Under the pieces are notes generated by a model that was not told the origin of the DNA, ran no database searches, and worked only from the letters and a program-made list of their open reading frames with translations. A program made the translations under genes and the position numbers. Below are positions 44,778 through 56,363 of a stretch of DNA of 64,000 nt, piece by piece (positions within the stretch are counted from its first letter, which is position 1; the number at the start of each line of letters is the position of its first letter). The DNA comes from Hippophae tibetana (lineage: Eukaryota > Streptophyta > Magnoliopsida > Rosales > Elaeagnaceae): assembly GCA_037013495.1 (NCBI GenBank), contig CM072804.1, positions 32,590,501 to 32,654,500 on the forward strand, read 5' to 3'.

Positions 44778-47454
44778 ATGACCACTGATCTCCGAACAGA
44801 TTCCTCAGATTACCGGACGGAGCTCTTGTCTCCAGCCGGAGGTGAGGAGAAAATGATGGTGCCAATTGGGCCGTCATGGCGGCTCAATATGGACGGGTTC
44901 AAGTTGCCAGAGAAACGTCCAGATGCTCATTATTTTGACTTTTTGTATCTCATTAAGTCCCTAAGTAACAGCTCTTCTAACCCCCCCTGATATATATAAT
45001 TTAGGATATGTATAATAAAAGTTTTTACAAGTTAAGATTCATATATAAATACTGATTAACCAACTCTAGTTTGATTTTTATCAGAAAGACAAAGAAAGAT
45101 TGCAGAGTATTACAAGAAGCAGGATAAACTTCTAAAAGGATTCAATGAAGTGGATTCTTTTCTTGAATTGGGTATTTTTCCTGGAACATTAACTGAGGTA
45201 ATTAATGTTTCCCTTATAATTGTGGCGATAACTTATTTTCTTTAAATTTTTATAAATGATGAAATCTAAGGATTCAGGTGGGGTTCATGGTCACCCATAC
45301 TCCTAAAACAAACTGATATTTGCTTTGATTATAAATATATGCTATGTAAATGGCAATACAAATAGGGGTAAAATTGATATATATATCTGGCATCGATCAC
45401 AAATTTTGCATTTTCGATTCTTCTTTTCTTATTACATCCATGTTTATGCCATGTCCGTTGGACACGGGTAGCTTATAAGAAATGAAGGGTTTATCATATT
45501 ATGCAATTTTAATTGTTCTGTACAGGAAGAAATGAAGGAGCTAGCTAATAGTGAGAAGATAGCAATATATGCATCAAATATGGCAAATTTGGTGTTATTT
45601 CTAGCAAAAGTATATGCTTCCATAGTGAGTAGATCTTTGGCAGTTATAGCTTCAACTTTGGATTCTCTTTTGGACTTGTTATCAGGCTTCATCCTCTGGT
45701 TTACAGCTTATGCTATGAGAAAACCTAATCCTTACCGCTATCCTATTGGCAAGAATAGGATGCAACCTGTGGTATATTATTTTATGCCTTCTTATTTGCT
45801 TTGTACAATTATAGCATACCAAGACATACCATACTTTTCTGGCTAAATAGTTTTTAACTTACCCAAACTATGGAATACTTCACGCAAAAACTTCAACACT
45901 TTGGTACCTAAGCGTAATATTGTAACATTCAACAAGTTTAACTACCAAAGTGTTAAACTTTTTAATTTGGAAAACTTTGTGTAAAAAAAGAGTACAAGTT
46001 ATGGTACTTTAAAAGCTATTTAGTCAACTTTTCTTCTGTCTTAGCTAACCAGCTTATCGTTATTATCTCTTTGGTTTCTGGACGAAAATACCCATATTTT
46101 TGTAATGATACTTGCATAATATGAAAAATTATTAAATCATTCAAACAAAAACTCATTTGACAGGGAATAGTGATTTTTGCATCGGTTATGGCAACTCTTG
46201 GATTACAAATATTGTTTGAATCAGGTCGGGAAATAGTAACCAAGGTACATATATATGACTTAATGTGCTTAATTTTCAATATTTGTTGTTCAATGTTCAA
46301 TACTAGTAATAATAGTTAACACTTTTTTTTTTATAACTACAAATGAACAATGGTGCTTTGTTGTTTGCAGACTCAACCAGAAAAAGACCCAGTGAAAGAG
46401 AAATGGATGATAGGGATTATGGTATCAGTGACAATAGTGAAATTTGTGCTAATGTTATATTGTCGTAGATTCAAGAATGAAATAATTCGAGCATATGCAC
46501 AAGATCATCTATTTGATGTTATTACCAATTCAGTTGGTCTTGGAGCAGCTGTTTTAGCAATTAGATTCTATTGGTGGATTGACCCTGTTGGAGCTATCAT
46601 AGTAAGTGTGTAGACATTTAAATCTTAACTTTTATATAAAACCCATTTAGAAACTGAATAAATTTATGTATTTCTAATATTTGGATTAAGTAGTTCTCTA
46701 CCGAATTCTATTTGAATCGCAATCGTGATTATGTCATTTGTGTTGTAAATCAATAATCATTTTGTTTAGAAAATGATTTTTTTTAATACTCTTGTTTTGA
46801 AGAGACCAACACTTTTCTTAAAAACATTTTTTTCAACAACAAGAAGACTAAAAAGCACTTTTTTCAAGAGGAAGAGGACTCAAAAGTCATCTTTCTTAAT
46901 AAAATACTACCTTAATTAGCTCAAATAGACAATGTTAGAGGACTATTGCTACCAAATAAACTACATTAGACGACTACTGCAACCATTTTCACACAAATAA
47001 ATTAGAATTTGATAACAAGTTATATGATATTGTTGGTACCAAAATTGAAATGAATACTTTGAAATAGTTGATTATTTGAAAAAAAATTGAAACTCTTGGT
47101 ATTGTACAGATAGCTATGTATACAATGGGGAATTGGGCAAATACAGCAATGGACAATGTATGGTCATTAATAGGAAGAACAGCGCCGCCGGAGTACTTGG
47201 CAAAGCTAACATATTTGATTTGGAATCATCATGAGGAAATAAAGCAGATTGAGACAGTTAGAGCATACACATTTGGTTGTAACTATTTTGTGGAAGTACA
47301 TGTAGTTTTACCAGGGGATATGTCACTTAGTCAAGCACATGATATTGGAGAGACACTTGAACAAAAGCTTGAAATACTTCCTGAAATTGAGAGAGCCTTT
47401 GTTCATGTAGACTTTGATGTCACTCACAAGCCAGAGCACAAGCCTAGTGTTTAG
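44778..47454 (+). CDS. Mn-type cation diffusion facilitator (metal tolerance protein, MTP9/MTP10 group), six exons
   Basis: Membrane proton/metal antiporter expected to move Mn2+ out of the cytosol into an internal compartment or out of the cell. Exons: 44,778-44,964, 45,085-45,197, 45,526-45,771, 46,164-46,244, 46,371-46,601, 47,110-47,454. All introns are GT-AG, the frame is kept across every junction, and the product is 400 residues, normal for the family. The Mn-type signatures DSLLD (residues 146-150) and DHLFD (254-258) replace the HxxxD motifs of zinc transporters. About six membrane segments lie between residues 115 and 300. The C-terminal cytosolic domain has [27 protein letters not shown] and the [10 protein letters not shown] end. 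Arabidopsis MTP10 and MTP9 are the closest I know. No inactivating change is seen. A MITE lies in intron 3. Confidence 0.95.
45841..46025. mobile_element. Mutator-like MITE in MTP intron 3
   Basis: A 185-bp element whose halves are reverse complements. The left end is GGCTAAATAGTTTTTAA and the inverted right end GACTAAATAGCTTTTAA, with CACTTTGGTA at the inner end of both arms. It is flanked by a 9-bp duplication with one change, TACTTTTCT (45,832-45,840) and AACTTTTCT (46,026-46,034). A 9-bp duplication and a GG start suggest a Mutator-derived MITE. It lies 70 bp after the exon 3 donor and leaves both splice sites untouched. Its arms could fold into a hairpin in the pre-mRNA. Confidence 0.82.
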
Positions 47455-48396
47455 TTTTCATCAAACAAGAGGCTCCATGTTTCCACCTATATATGTTTGC
47501 TTTCACAGCTTGAAGGGGAGTGGACTTTGTTTTTTATTATCTAAATTGTACCTCCGTTAAGCGTGATACGGGTTTTTCTATTTGATTTCTCATGTTCTTT
47601 AAAAGCATAACACAAACCTCACATTACCAAATGAGGAGCTTTTTCAATGAATATTATATATCCACTTAAAAAAAAATCCAACATTTTTCTTGATATTGGA
47701 CCAATGGGATATAATCAAAATGTGATATTGGACCAATGAAAACAGCCAATGGGTATATTTATCTAGAGTACTATATGAAGAGGTTTTTCAATGATAAAAT
47801 TAAATTGTAATAAATAGAAAGATAATCTATTCATATCTATGTATTTATATCTATATTATATATAAAGTCTAAATAACGCCTAAAATAATTTTGGACAAAA
47901 ATGTAATTGTATTTTAAAATAAAGACATATTTTGCTTTTATATTTTATTTTATGTTTTGGAAAAAGTTTAAGCTAAACACTAAAAGTATTTCTATAACAT
48001 AAAAGAGGGTGCATTCAATTGTGATTTTGATATATTTGTAAAAAGTTATAAATTTGAATTTTTTTTATGAACTTTAATAACTTAGGTAGATTTTAATAGA
48101 GTATTGTAATGGATTTTATTTCATAGACTTATATAAATTTTAGTGGATTTAATATTAATAATATTTGAATCTATAATTGAGAGATAAGAAAAGTGTAGCA
48201 TAGAAAAATATCAAAATAAAAATCCTTAGAAATATTTGGGGGTAGAGAGAGAGCATCAATTTTATTACATATATTTTTAAATAAATAATTTATCAAAATC
48301 TATCTATTATTAAAATATTTTAAGATCGATCACTTTTTGAATATACATAAATTCTTAAAATATTATATGGATTATATGTTGATATCCTTGAAAACA
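47455..48396. other. MTP 3' UTR and spacer
   Basis: The first 150-250 bases after the TAG should be the 3' untranslated region. Possible polyadenylation signals are AATGAATATT near 47,646 and AATAAA-like sequence near 47,811. The phrase GATATTGGACCAATG occurs twice (about 47,691 and 47,724), a short duplication. Nothing else is supported before the gypsy LTR at 48,397. Confidence 0.45.
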
Positions 48397-49853
48397 TGCG
48401 TGGTTAATTTTACAAATGATAAGTGATTTTAAGAATTAGGATGGTTGTATAGTATTGAAGACAATTTCTATTACCACTTATTAGTTTGTTAATAAGGTAA
48501 ACAAAGTTAGCAAAGGGAGGTTTTGAAATTATTTTTGAAAAGAATAACTTAAAACAATAAAATAAAATTGTAAAAGAGTTATAAGAGATATATGATCATG
48601 AGATTATCCTCACCATTGACCTACAATTCAACTAATTATATAATGAATCAATATTTAGTTTCTTAAATCCTAAATTACTATCATAATCTAAAATCATTTT
48701 TGAATTCTTAACTTTAACTTTAGAAGTCTAGGTCCACTTAAAATTTCTCACCTTTACTTATTATATAATGATAAAATCTAATTAACTAACCTAATCCTGA
48801 ATAACACAGAGGTTCACTTATTAGATTGAATTTATTCCTTTCATTAAGAATCTAAAAAGGGAGATAGCTAAACTAAGTAAAATTAGAATAATTATTTAAC
48901 CTTTAGAGAATGTATGTAATCTTATTTACGACAGCAACCATAAGGTACCATTTTAAATAAAAGTATTAGCGAATATATACTGACATGTTGAACTAGATAT
49001 AAACATACTTTTGCAAGAAACTAGTTGGCCATCTAATCTACAATATGCAAAGTTTTGGAATTTAAACATTGAATCGAATACATTAAGAATCAAGAGTTAA
49101 AACTAAAATTTAGAAATGACACTAAATTAATTTAAACCATAGTTTATGGCTTGCTATTTCCCACAATCACTTTAAAAGTTTAGCTCGATATTGATTCTAA
49201 ATGAATCATTATTGTAATCTTGGAAATTCAGAAAATAAGAAGTGACAAAAAAGTTTAGGAATTGTAGATTATGAAGGAAAAAGAACCCCAATCTCAAATC
49301 TTCAATCCTTCTTTGTAGATCTTCTTCAAAAAATTACCTTTGCTGTGCTCTTTGATCTCTCTTGCTCCTTATTCAAATTGTCTAATTATTTAATACTATC
49401 TATATATATCTTATTATTAATCTTAATGACAAATATATAGTTATAGGTATAAGCACGATGAAATTAGGATTAAAACTCAGAAACTTGGCATTCAAGTTTG
49501 TAGTCATGAGCGCAGGCTGTAGTGCATATTATTCCATGTTGTGGCATGCATTAAACATTATGAAAATAATGTAGACTCAAGAGGACTATACCGTGGTGCA
49601 TATAAGACCATGCCATGGTGCACGTTATGCAATTTTCAAAATACCCAATGATCCGAGAGGAGTGTGCTACAGTGCACGTTGTAATTATGTTTAAGTTCTT
49701 AATACATATTTTTCCACTTTTTACTCCCTTTTCCCCCTAACACTTGTATAACACAAAGTAAACACATAAAATTCATAGGGAACAATAAGTCAATGTAAAT
49801 ATATGAGATATACAAATATATATGTAAAATGACACAAATCAAACTCTTTCACA
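48397..49853 (-). repeat. 3' LTR of the family B gypsy element
   Basis: The minus strand starts TGTGAAAGAGTTTGATTTGT at 49,853, preceded by an AAAGAGTAGG purine stretch (the likely polypurine primer), and ends TTAACCACGCA at 48,397. The last 330 bases align with 53,331-53,664, including CACTTATCA near the end. At 49,490-49,690 it carries repeated words around CATGGTGCAC / GTGGTGCATA. These differ from the words at the same place in the 34.8 kb copy. Confidence 0.75.
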
Positions 49854-50940
49854 CCTACTCTTTACTAGTCCTCAAGAAAAGGTAAGATATGTTAAGTTTC
49901 CTGACATTGACTCAAGCACTTTGTAACACTATGATCTCAATGTTTAACGTTTAGTCGGTATAGTCTTTAGTCATTTTTAGTTCTAACTCTCTTACAACAA
50001 CTATGCTCAAAGTGTGTATGTGATTTCGCATCCACTAGTGATAGTAGAATCATGTACTTCAAACTAGCTTATTATATCATTCCTTCCTATGGATCCATAT
50101 TATTCTTCTCAGATTTTGACTTGAAAACCATAGAATTTTCTTTAGAATTTTCTCTCTACTTCTCAAAAGTATTTCTCAAAATCAAAAAGTCTTTTATTTG
50201 GTTGTACTGTGATTAAGCTTTATTGGTTCAATCAAATGAAAAAAAATGAAAAAGAGAGAGTTCAAAAGGCATGAAGTAAGAGAAAGAGTTCTATGAGTAA
50301 TACTAACATAAGATCAATCACGTCAATAAAATAGGATCAAATTTCATTATTTTGGACAAAAACATCATTATTGACTTCGTTTCTTTTTTCTGTTCTATTC
50401 AACACTTATCATTTTTGATATTTCTTTTCATCTTGTCTATTTATCTTCTTATTATTCCTATTTTTATATTTGTTTATAGGGGTACACATTGTAGCTGGGG
50501 TTATTTTATGTGTTAGGCAATTAACCATTTATAGCACATTTGACAATCTTAAGTCCTATTATAGTATTTTCATAAAATCTATTCTTTTTTATGCTACTAC
50601 ACTTTTATTGAATTATAGGGTATGTCTAATGTGTTTGGTTCAAAGGATAAGGAGTGAATACAAATAAAGAATTGTTTCTAGGCTATTCTATTATTTTTAC
50701 TATCCTTCCTAAGTAATGCTATAAATAAATACTAAAATTGAAAAAAACAATTATGCTACATAGAGCATACCAAGCTAACAAACTAATAAAAAAAATAAAG
50801 ATAGCTATATGTTAACTCTCCCCCACACCTAGTTCTTACATTATCTCAATGTAAGCATATGCACATATATAATGTAAAAATAAGTAAAAAGGTAGTAGAA
50901 AACAAATGTAATGGGTTGCCTTCTACAAAGCACTTAGTTT
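49854..50940 (-). other. Post-pol region of the family B gypsy element
   Basis: The minus strand has GATGTTAAACTAAGTGC with GAAGGCAACCC at about 50,940-50,910, then CTTACATTGAGATAATGTAAG (50,855-50,835) and GTGTGGGGGAGAG (about 50,828-50,816). These are the usual landmarks between pol and the 3' LTR in this gypsy group. The short plus-strand frame at 50,470-50,667 is chance. Confidence 0.65.
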
Positions 50941-50961
50941 AACATCCTCAATCAAACTCAT

Positions 50962-51560
50962 TCAATTCCTATCCAAGTCATCTTCACCACCATTCATGTA
51001 CTTCATTACTTCAAAGACGTTGAAGCGAATTATCTCTACATCAAACTTAAGAGTTAACTCCCTACCATACACATTTATCTTAGTGCAAGATGTTTTCATA
51101 AATGGTCTCCCCAACAATACTGTTGTCGAAATGATGTAGGAATTATCATTCATGTCCAATACATAAAACTCTATTGAGAAAATCATCTCATCTACCTACA
51201 CTATGACATCTTCAATAACCCCCTTAGGATAGACGTTAGTAACATCATCAAGTTGTATAATAATACCTGTTTCTTTTAAAGGACTATATTTAGTGAAGTA
51301 TAAATATTATAGAGCATAACATTAATGGATGCTTCTAAATCTAGCATAGCTTTTTCAAGCCTTGTATTACCTATCCTTATTGGGATGCTAAAACTACCTG
51401 GGTCCCAACATTTGTGTAGGAGTTTTCTTTGTAACACTAATCACTTTATTACCTTTTAGCTTATGATTAGTGGTGTAAAGTTCCTTAAAAAACTTAGCAT
51501 ACTTAGGAATTTTCTTAATAACATCTAAAAATGGATTGTTTACTTGCATTATTCTAAAAG
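50962..51560 (-). pseudogene. Gypsy protease domain (broken)
   Basis: Minus-strand reading from 51,560: NPFLDVIKKIPKYAKFFKEL, then a linker with KLKGNKVISVTKK, a poorly preserved region with stops where the active-site Asp should lie, and then PLKETGIIIQLDDVTNVYPK. The C-terminal part is clean from 51,186: FYVLDMNDNSYI, TVLLGRPFMKTSCTKINVYG and the LTLKFDVEIIRFNVFEVMKY end. This is the order of the retropepsin-like domain of Athila/Tat elements. The intact part ends at about 50,962 and runs at once into the post-pol region, so RT was lost cleanly. Confidence 0.8.
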
Positions 51561-53035
51561 TGTTCGAAATCCCTCTCCATGTTCTTCTTTATTTATATTT
51601 TTAAAGCTGCTAGCAAAAGGCAAAACAGATTCATAAGTATAAAAGGAAGGATTGAACATTACCTTAAATTCTTACTGGGTGGTCTTTTCTTCTTCAAGCT
51701 CTTTATTTCAAAGTAATGACATTGATAGTCTCCTTAGGATTTATAACAGTTTGTGCATGGAGCTTACCAGATGCATATACTTCTACTCTTCTTACAACTA
51801 TGGTTATTTGGCACATTTGTGTCTCTAGGTTATGAATTAAAGTAATGGCATTAACAATCTCCTTAAGATTTATTACAGTTTATGCAGGGAGCTTGCCAAA
51901 TGCCTATACTTCCACTCTTCCTACAATTATGGCTATTTGGCTCATTTGTGTCTTTAGGTTATGAATTGAATTTTTATCCTGCTAAAATTTAGCATTGTTA
52001 GTGGCTAAAGTAATGACCAAGTATTCTAGGAACTTACCTTAGGGTTGTTAAGGTGGTTGGTGGCTAGGTTGATGTTGTTGAGGTGTTTTATAGTAAGAAA
52101 AACTAGGTTAGTGATTTGAGGTTTCTTGATTGTTGCTTGAATAGCTTAAATTTAGATGATCCCTCCATCTGATGTTATAAGTGTTAGAATAAGGGGTCAT
52201 ACATGGGCATCTATACTTGAAATCCACCAAAAGCATTTCCATTTTCTTCTTAAAGGACAAAACATATATCGGTAAGGTGTCCCACTGTAGGGAATATGCT
52301 ACATGTCTTAAATTGTCCAATAGCCAACTGTTGTACCAAAGTAGTAAGATTTTTTTTTTTTTTGCATAAGATAGGAGTTATTGTTTACCTCATTTACCTT
52401 GTCTTGTGTCTTAGATTGGGTGTTGAATTTTTGAGAATTGATAGCCATGATTGCATTCAAAGATTATGCTTTAGTTAGTCTTTTATTTACCAATGCCCTA
52501 CCAATTGTAGCATTAATCATGTTTCTCTCTACGGGTGCTAACACTTCGTAGAAATATTGAAGCAAAGGTTGCTTATTTATTTGGTGTTATGCGCAGCTAG
52601 CACATAACCTTTTGAACATCTCCCAACATACCTAGTGTTTCCCATTGGATTGTATAATTATATAAATTTGTTTCCTTATTGTTGTAGGTCTATAAGCTAG
52701 AAAATATCTCTCTTGAAACTCACTTTTCATCTCATTTCAGGTGGTAATGGATATAGTAAAGCCATTCCTTAGTACTATCTGGCTAAAAAAAGGAAAGCTC
52801 TAAGTTTGACCTTTTCTTTTGTAATTCATATTGGTTTCATTCTTGTGCAAACTAGATGCATTTTCTTTTTCTTTTTCTCTATCGAATTCCCTGAAAATAG
52901 GTAATAAATGGATCATCCAGACTTAAGTTCAAAATATACCTCTGTATTGGGGTATACTATACATAGGGGTTATTGTTTCAAGTCAAGTGTAGCTAATTTC
53001 TTGAGTGTTTGATTAACCATTTCCATGTCTTTGTG
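51561..53035 (-). pseudogene. Gypsy gag (broken)
   Basis: Minus strand from about 53,020: LKKLATLDLKQ then PLCIVYPNTEVYFELKSG (N-terminal gag motif), a basic patch near 52,875, a REIF/WLYY-like stretch near 52,790-52,700, and further down the PYSNTYNIRWRDHLNLSYS motif at about 52,140-52,190. The last is normally shortly after the zinc knuckle. Frameshifts and stops are spread through it. A segment of about 100 bp is repeated at 51,715-51,830 and 51,835-51,960 (TCCTTAGGATTTATAACAGT / TCCTTAAGATTTATTACAGT), a tandem duplication. Gag would form the particle. Confidence 0.72.
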
Positions 53036-53282
53036 ATCAATTTATGAGTCCTTTGAAGAAGTGGATTCAATTGTCTTTTGTTTCAATGGGTCTAGTTATC
53101 CTTTTGATCTCAAGTTGTAGGAATGTTATTGTTGCATTCAATATATTACTAAAAATTAAAACTTAGAAAAATTAGTAAACTAAAATACAAAAGTTTAAAA
53201 GTAAAAGAATAATTTTTCTAAATAATAATAATAAAATAAAATAAAAATAAACTAATAATTAGTGAAAAAAATTACAAAGCCA

Positions 53283-53306
53283 ATCCTTACACACAAGGCC
53301 AAAAAC
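53283..53306 (-). other. Primer binding site, Asp-tRNA type (decayed)
   Basis: The minus strand reads TTTTTGGCCTTGTGTGTAAG then GATT, close to the TTTTTGGCGCCGTTGCCGGG plan of Athila/Tat elements. Most of the differences fall in the CG-rich part, some of them C-to-T or G-to-A as expected for CG decay. It follows the LTR end (53,331) by 25 bases. Confidence 0.6.
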
Positions 53307-53330
53307 TTGATAAGATTAGAAGCATGCTAG

Positions 53331-53664
53331 TGTACGTGGTCAATTGTACAAGTGATAAGTGATTTTAAGAACTAGGGATGTTGTACCTACGAGAAATTAC
53401 GACAATTTATACTATTACTTATTTTTTTTATTAATGAGTTATTAAAGTTTGCAAAGGGAAGAGTTTTAAAATTGTTTTTGAAAATAATAACTTAAAACAA
53501 TAAAATTAAAATTAAAAGGGAGCTATAAGTGATATATGATCATAAAACTATTCTCACCACTAGCCTACAATTCAACTATGAATCAATATTTTTTTTTTTT
53601 CTTAAATCCTAAATTACTATGGTAATCTAAAACCATTTTTGAATTTTTAACTTTATTTTTACTC
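53331..53664 (-). repeat. Partial 5' LTR of the family B gypsy element
   Basis: The last 334 bases of the LTR, aligned with 48,397-48,730 (both contain GATAAGTGATTTTAAGAA and AAAATAATAACTTAAAACAA in plus-strand view). Similarity stops at about 53,664, where a copia LTR fragment begins. Confidence 0.7.
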
Positions 53665-53689
53665 TACCCAAATTGATTTATTACTTTAT

Positions 53690-54501
53690 TTTCCTTACTT
53701 TGCAAAGCTTTTTTAAATGATTCTATGGATAGAATAGTAAAACGCCTTTGACGTAGGACTTTAACATATTCTATTTAAATAAGCCTAAAACATATAGTTA
53801 AACTAACCACAATTGAATCAACATTTTCTAATTTATGTTTTTTTTTCTCTAAATCTGTTTAGCAAAAACTATTATATTAAACTATTTTATTAGTTAATCT
53901 ATCAATATTTTGTGATTGTATTTGATTAATTAATAAGCCTACAATATTTGTGTCAGTGCTTAATCATCTGTTCTAGAGTTACTGGTGATTTTGATTTATT
54001 TCTCATTCTGCTAAATCATCTAGCTTAGGTTTATAATTTTTTAATCTACTCAAGGACATACATTGCACTTTTTTGATGTTAACTTTTCAAGTGCTAGCTG
54101 AGCGGGTTTTGTAACTCGTGTGGCTTAAGTTTATTGAAACTCGGTTTGGATTCAAACACCCTACTTGTGAAGACTGTGAGAGAAAAGGGAAGGCTTGTAT
54201 GTAGGTTACTTGGAGGCATTACCTTGGAGGGTAGTTTAACTCCTAGCCTTAATTTGACTTTATTTTCATAGTGTATATAGTTAGATGATCTGATAGATCG
54301 GTAGTTTTTATCTTAGGTCAATATTATGTCATAGATTGTTTCCACCTAAAATATCATGTGTCAAATATTTATTTATTTTTGTATTATTTTATTTACACAT
54401 GATTGTATGTCTGGATGCTTGTGAAATTTTAATTTAGTATAATTTAATTAATTACCTATTCACCCCTCTAGTTAATTAGAGCTGTAACTAAAAATATTTC
54501 A
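53690..54501 (+). repeat. Copia-type LTR fragment (3' part)
   Basis: Aligns with about 7,405-8,298 of the copia 5' LTR: CTTTGACGTAGGACTTTAAC, TTAATAAGCCTA, and GATTGTTTCCACCTAAAATA. It ends ACTAAAAATATTTCA at 54,501. Its first ~550 bases are missing. It interrupts the minus-strand gypsy gag to its right. Confidence 0.75.
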
Positions 54502-54506
54502 ATAGG

Positions 54507-55620
54507 TATTTACATTGGGGTCATATCTGAGTCTTAGTTGGTACCCTTGAAATACACTGGCCAATTTAGGTCTAGCAGTTGCTTCTCCTTCGTAAGAACA
54601 TGTATCAACATCTTTTCCCAAAGGACTAAACATTCTACATTATTCTTTGTTGGTTGTGACATGTGTAGTGAGAAGTGCAACTTGATTGGTCAACTGTGCA
54701 AGTTCATAGATACTTCTATACTGGAATCAATTTCATAGACTTGGTTGGTACCCTCGCAATGCACTAACCAATTTAGGTCTAGCAGTTGATTCTCCTTCAT
54801 AGGAACATGTATCAACATCTTGTCCCAAAGTACTAAACATTCTACATTATTCTTTGTTAGTTGTGACATGTGTAGTGAGAAGTGCAACTTGATTGGTCAA
54901 CTATGCAAGTTGATAGATACTTCTATACTGTATTCAATTTCATAGACTCCAGCCCTTCTCACTTGAGAGCTTTTCTATTAGGAATTAACACCTAACATTT
55001 CAAAGAGATCATAAGTCTCTAAGGAAGTCTGTTCTCCCATTGGTCCACCCATAGCATTGTTAACAGTGAACTGACTTTGTTATGTCCATCCATCATAAAA
55101 ATATTAGTTTAGAAGTTGCAGTGGATAGATATGATAGGGGCATTGAGTGAGGAATATTTTGAACCTATCTCAAGCTTCGTGGTAAGCTTCTCTCTCCATC
55201 TAAGAGAAAGTAGCAATATTTTCTCTTAACTTTAATGTTTTTTTATGAGAATAGAATTTTCCCATTAATTTATTATATACATCCTTCAATGTCATCAAGG
55301 AACTTAGAGAGAGTGACATAAGCCAAGCCTTGGGCCTATCCTTGAAGATGTATGGAAAACATTGCATTCTAAGTTGGTCCTCGATGAGTAACACTGAGAG
55401 GGAATGTCTGAATTATTGAATAAAAGTCCCTAATGAGAGATAAAAAGTCTTCATTAGGAATTTCGTGAAAGGAAGATAGCATAAAAGAATAAATATTTCT
55501 CAATTCATATTTTCTAGCAGCTTCACTCTGTCAGATTGAGGCAATAGCAATGCTAATAACTGGCATGCATAGTTTTTCTAAGTTTTAGTGGATTTTTCCC
55601 ATAATTATTGGTTCAAAAGG
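54507..55620 (-). pseudogene. Gypsy family A gag (broken)
   Basis: Best preserved at 55,200-55,394 on the minus strand: RMQCFPYIFKDRPKAWLMSL then LMTLKDVYNKLMGKFYSHKK and LRENIATFS, the capsid-like core of gypsy gag. Downstream it carries VYEI...LTNQVALLTTHVTTNKE, the linker after the capsid. That linker is present twice because of a 206-bp tandem duplication. The 3' end is cut at 54,501/54,502 by a copia LTR fragment. No protease follows. Stops are frequent. Confidence 0.78.
54535..54947. repeat. 206-bp tandem duplication in gypsy gag
   Basis: 54,535-54,740 and 54,741-54,947 are about 95% alike. Both contain GGTCTAGCAGTTG, CATGTATCAACATCTT and CATGTGTAGTGAGAAGTGCA. The duplication repeats about 69 codons of gag linker, keeping the frame if 207 bp. 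Confidence 0.88.
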
Positions 55621-56340
55621 AAGGTCTAGGTCTAGTTCGATGTGTTGCTCAATTAAAAGCTATTGGAAATCAGAGTCCTGCTTTCTTAACAGTTCTTTTG
55701 ATCTATTAATATTATTTATGTAAGTTCTTTTGATCTATTAATATTATTTATGTAAAGTGTGAGAGAATACCCTAAGGAACTCCTACCTTACATAAACTAT
55801 TTAAAACATAAATTAAAATCACGGTCAAATAGAAAAATAAAAAGATAAAATAAATATACAAATATGCTACAAACACTTTATGGTACAAAAACATTTATGA
55901 TATAATTTATACAATAATTACATCAAATGTACTAAATATTATATGTTTTTACATAGAAATACTAAACATAAAAGAAATAAAATAAAATAAAAGAATTAGT
56001 ATTTAAATTAAATAAACAAAAGAGAAGAAAATTAAAATAGTATAAAAATTTAAAATAAAAAAAAGAATTGATTCAATAATTAAATAAATAAAAGAAATTA
56101 AAATTAAATATTTTATGAATTATGTAAAATATTTTGAAGTTTTATTTAAAATTAAATTTTTTAATTTAAAAAAAAAATAAAAGAAAGTAAAAAATAAATT
56201 TTTTTTTTGAAAATTTAAAATTTAAATATCTAAAGTTAATTAATAACCTAAATATTTTAAGATTTCAAATAAAAATTACAATATTTATAACACAACAAGT
56301 TTTTAAGATTTGATAATAAAAATTTAAAAATACTATACCT
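55621..56340 (-). other. Gypsy family A leader region
   Basis: AT-rich leader between primer site and gag. A 32-bp unit containing TTCTTTTGATCTATTAATAT is present twice in tandem at about 55,692-55,755. No ORF. Confidence 0.5.
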
Positions 56341-56363
56341 TCTCGACAATTGTGCAAAACATT
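56341..56363 (-). other. Primer binding site, Asp-tRNA type (decayed)
   Basis: Directly after the LTR end the minus strand reads AATGTTTTGCACAATTGTCG then AGA, the TTTTGGCGCCATTGTCGGGG plan with CG and GG positions decayed. This links family A to Asp-primed Athila/Tat elements, in agreement with the integrase type at 25 kb. Confidence 0.6.

Larger units (their letters stand above)
48397..53664 (-). mobile_element. Gypsy element of family B with gag and protease but no pol
   Basis: Read on the minus strand: partial 5' LTR (53,664-53,331), Asp-tRNA-type primer site (about 53,306-53,283), gag (about 53,035-51,560), protease (about 51,560-50,962), post-pol region (50,940-49,854), 3' LTR (49,853-48,397). 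RT, RNase H and integrase, normally about 3 kb between protease and post-pol region, are wholly absent. The 5' LTR has lost its first kilobase where a copia LTR fragment now lies. The gag and protease types match Athila/Tat-like elements. The element would depend on enzymes from a full relative, or else has suffered one internal deletion. Confidence 0.8.

Noticed and set aside
46016..46300. 94-codon minus-strand frame over MTP exon 4
   Set aside because: Antisense shadow of exon 4 and its introns; the plus-strand exon is fixed by splice sites and family match.
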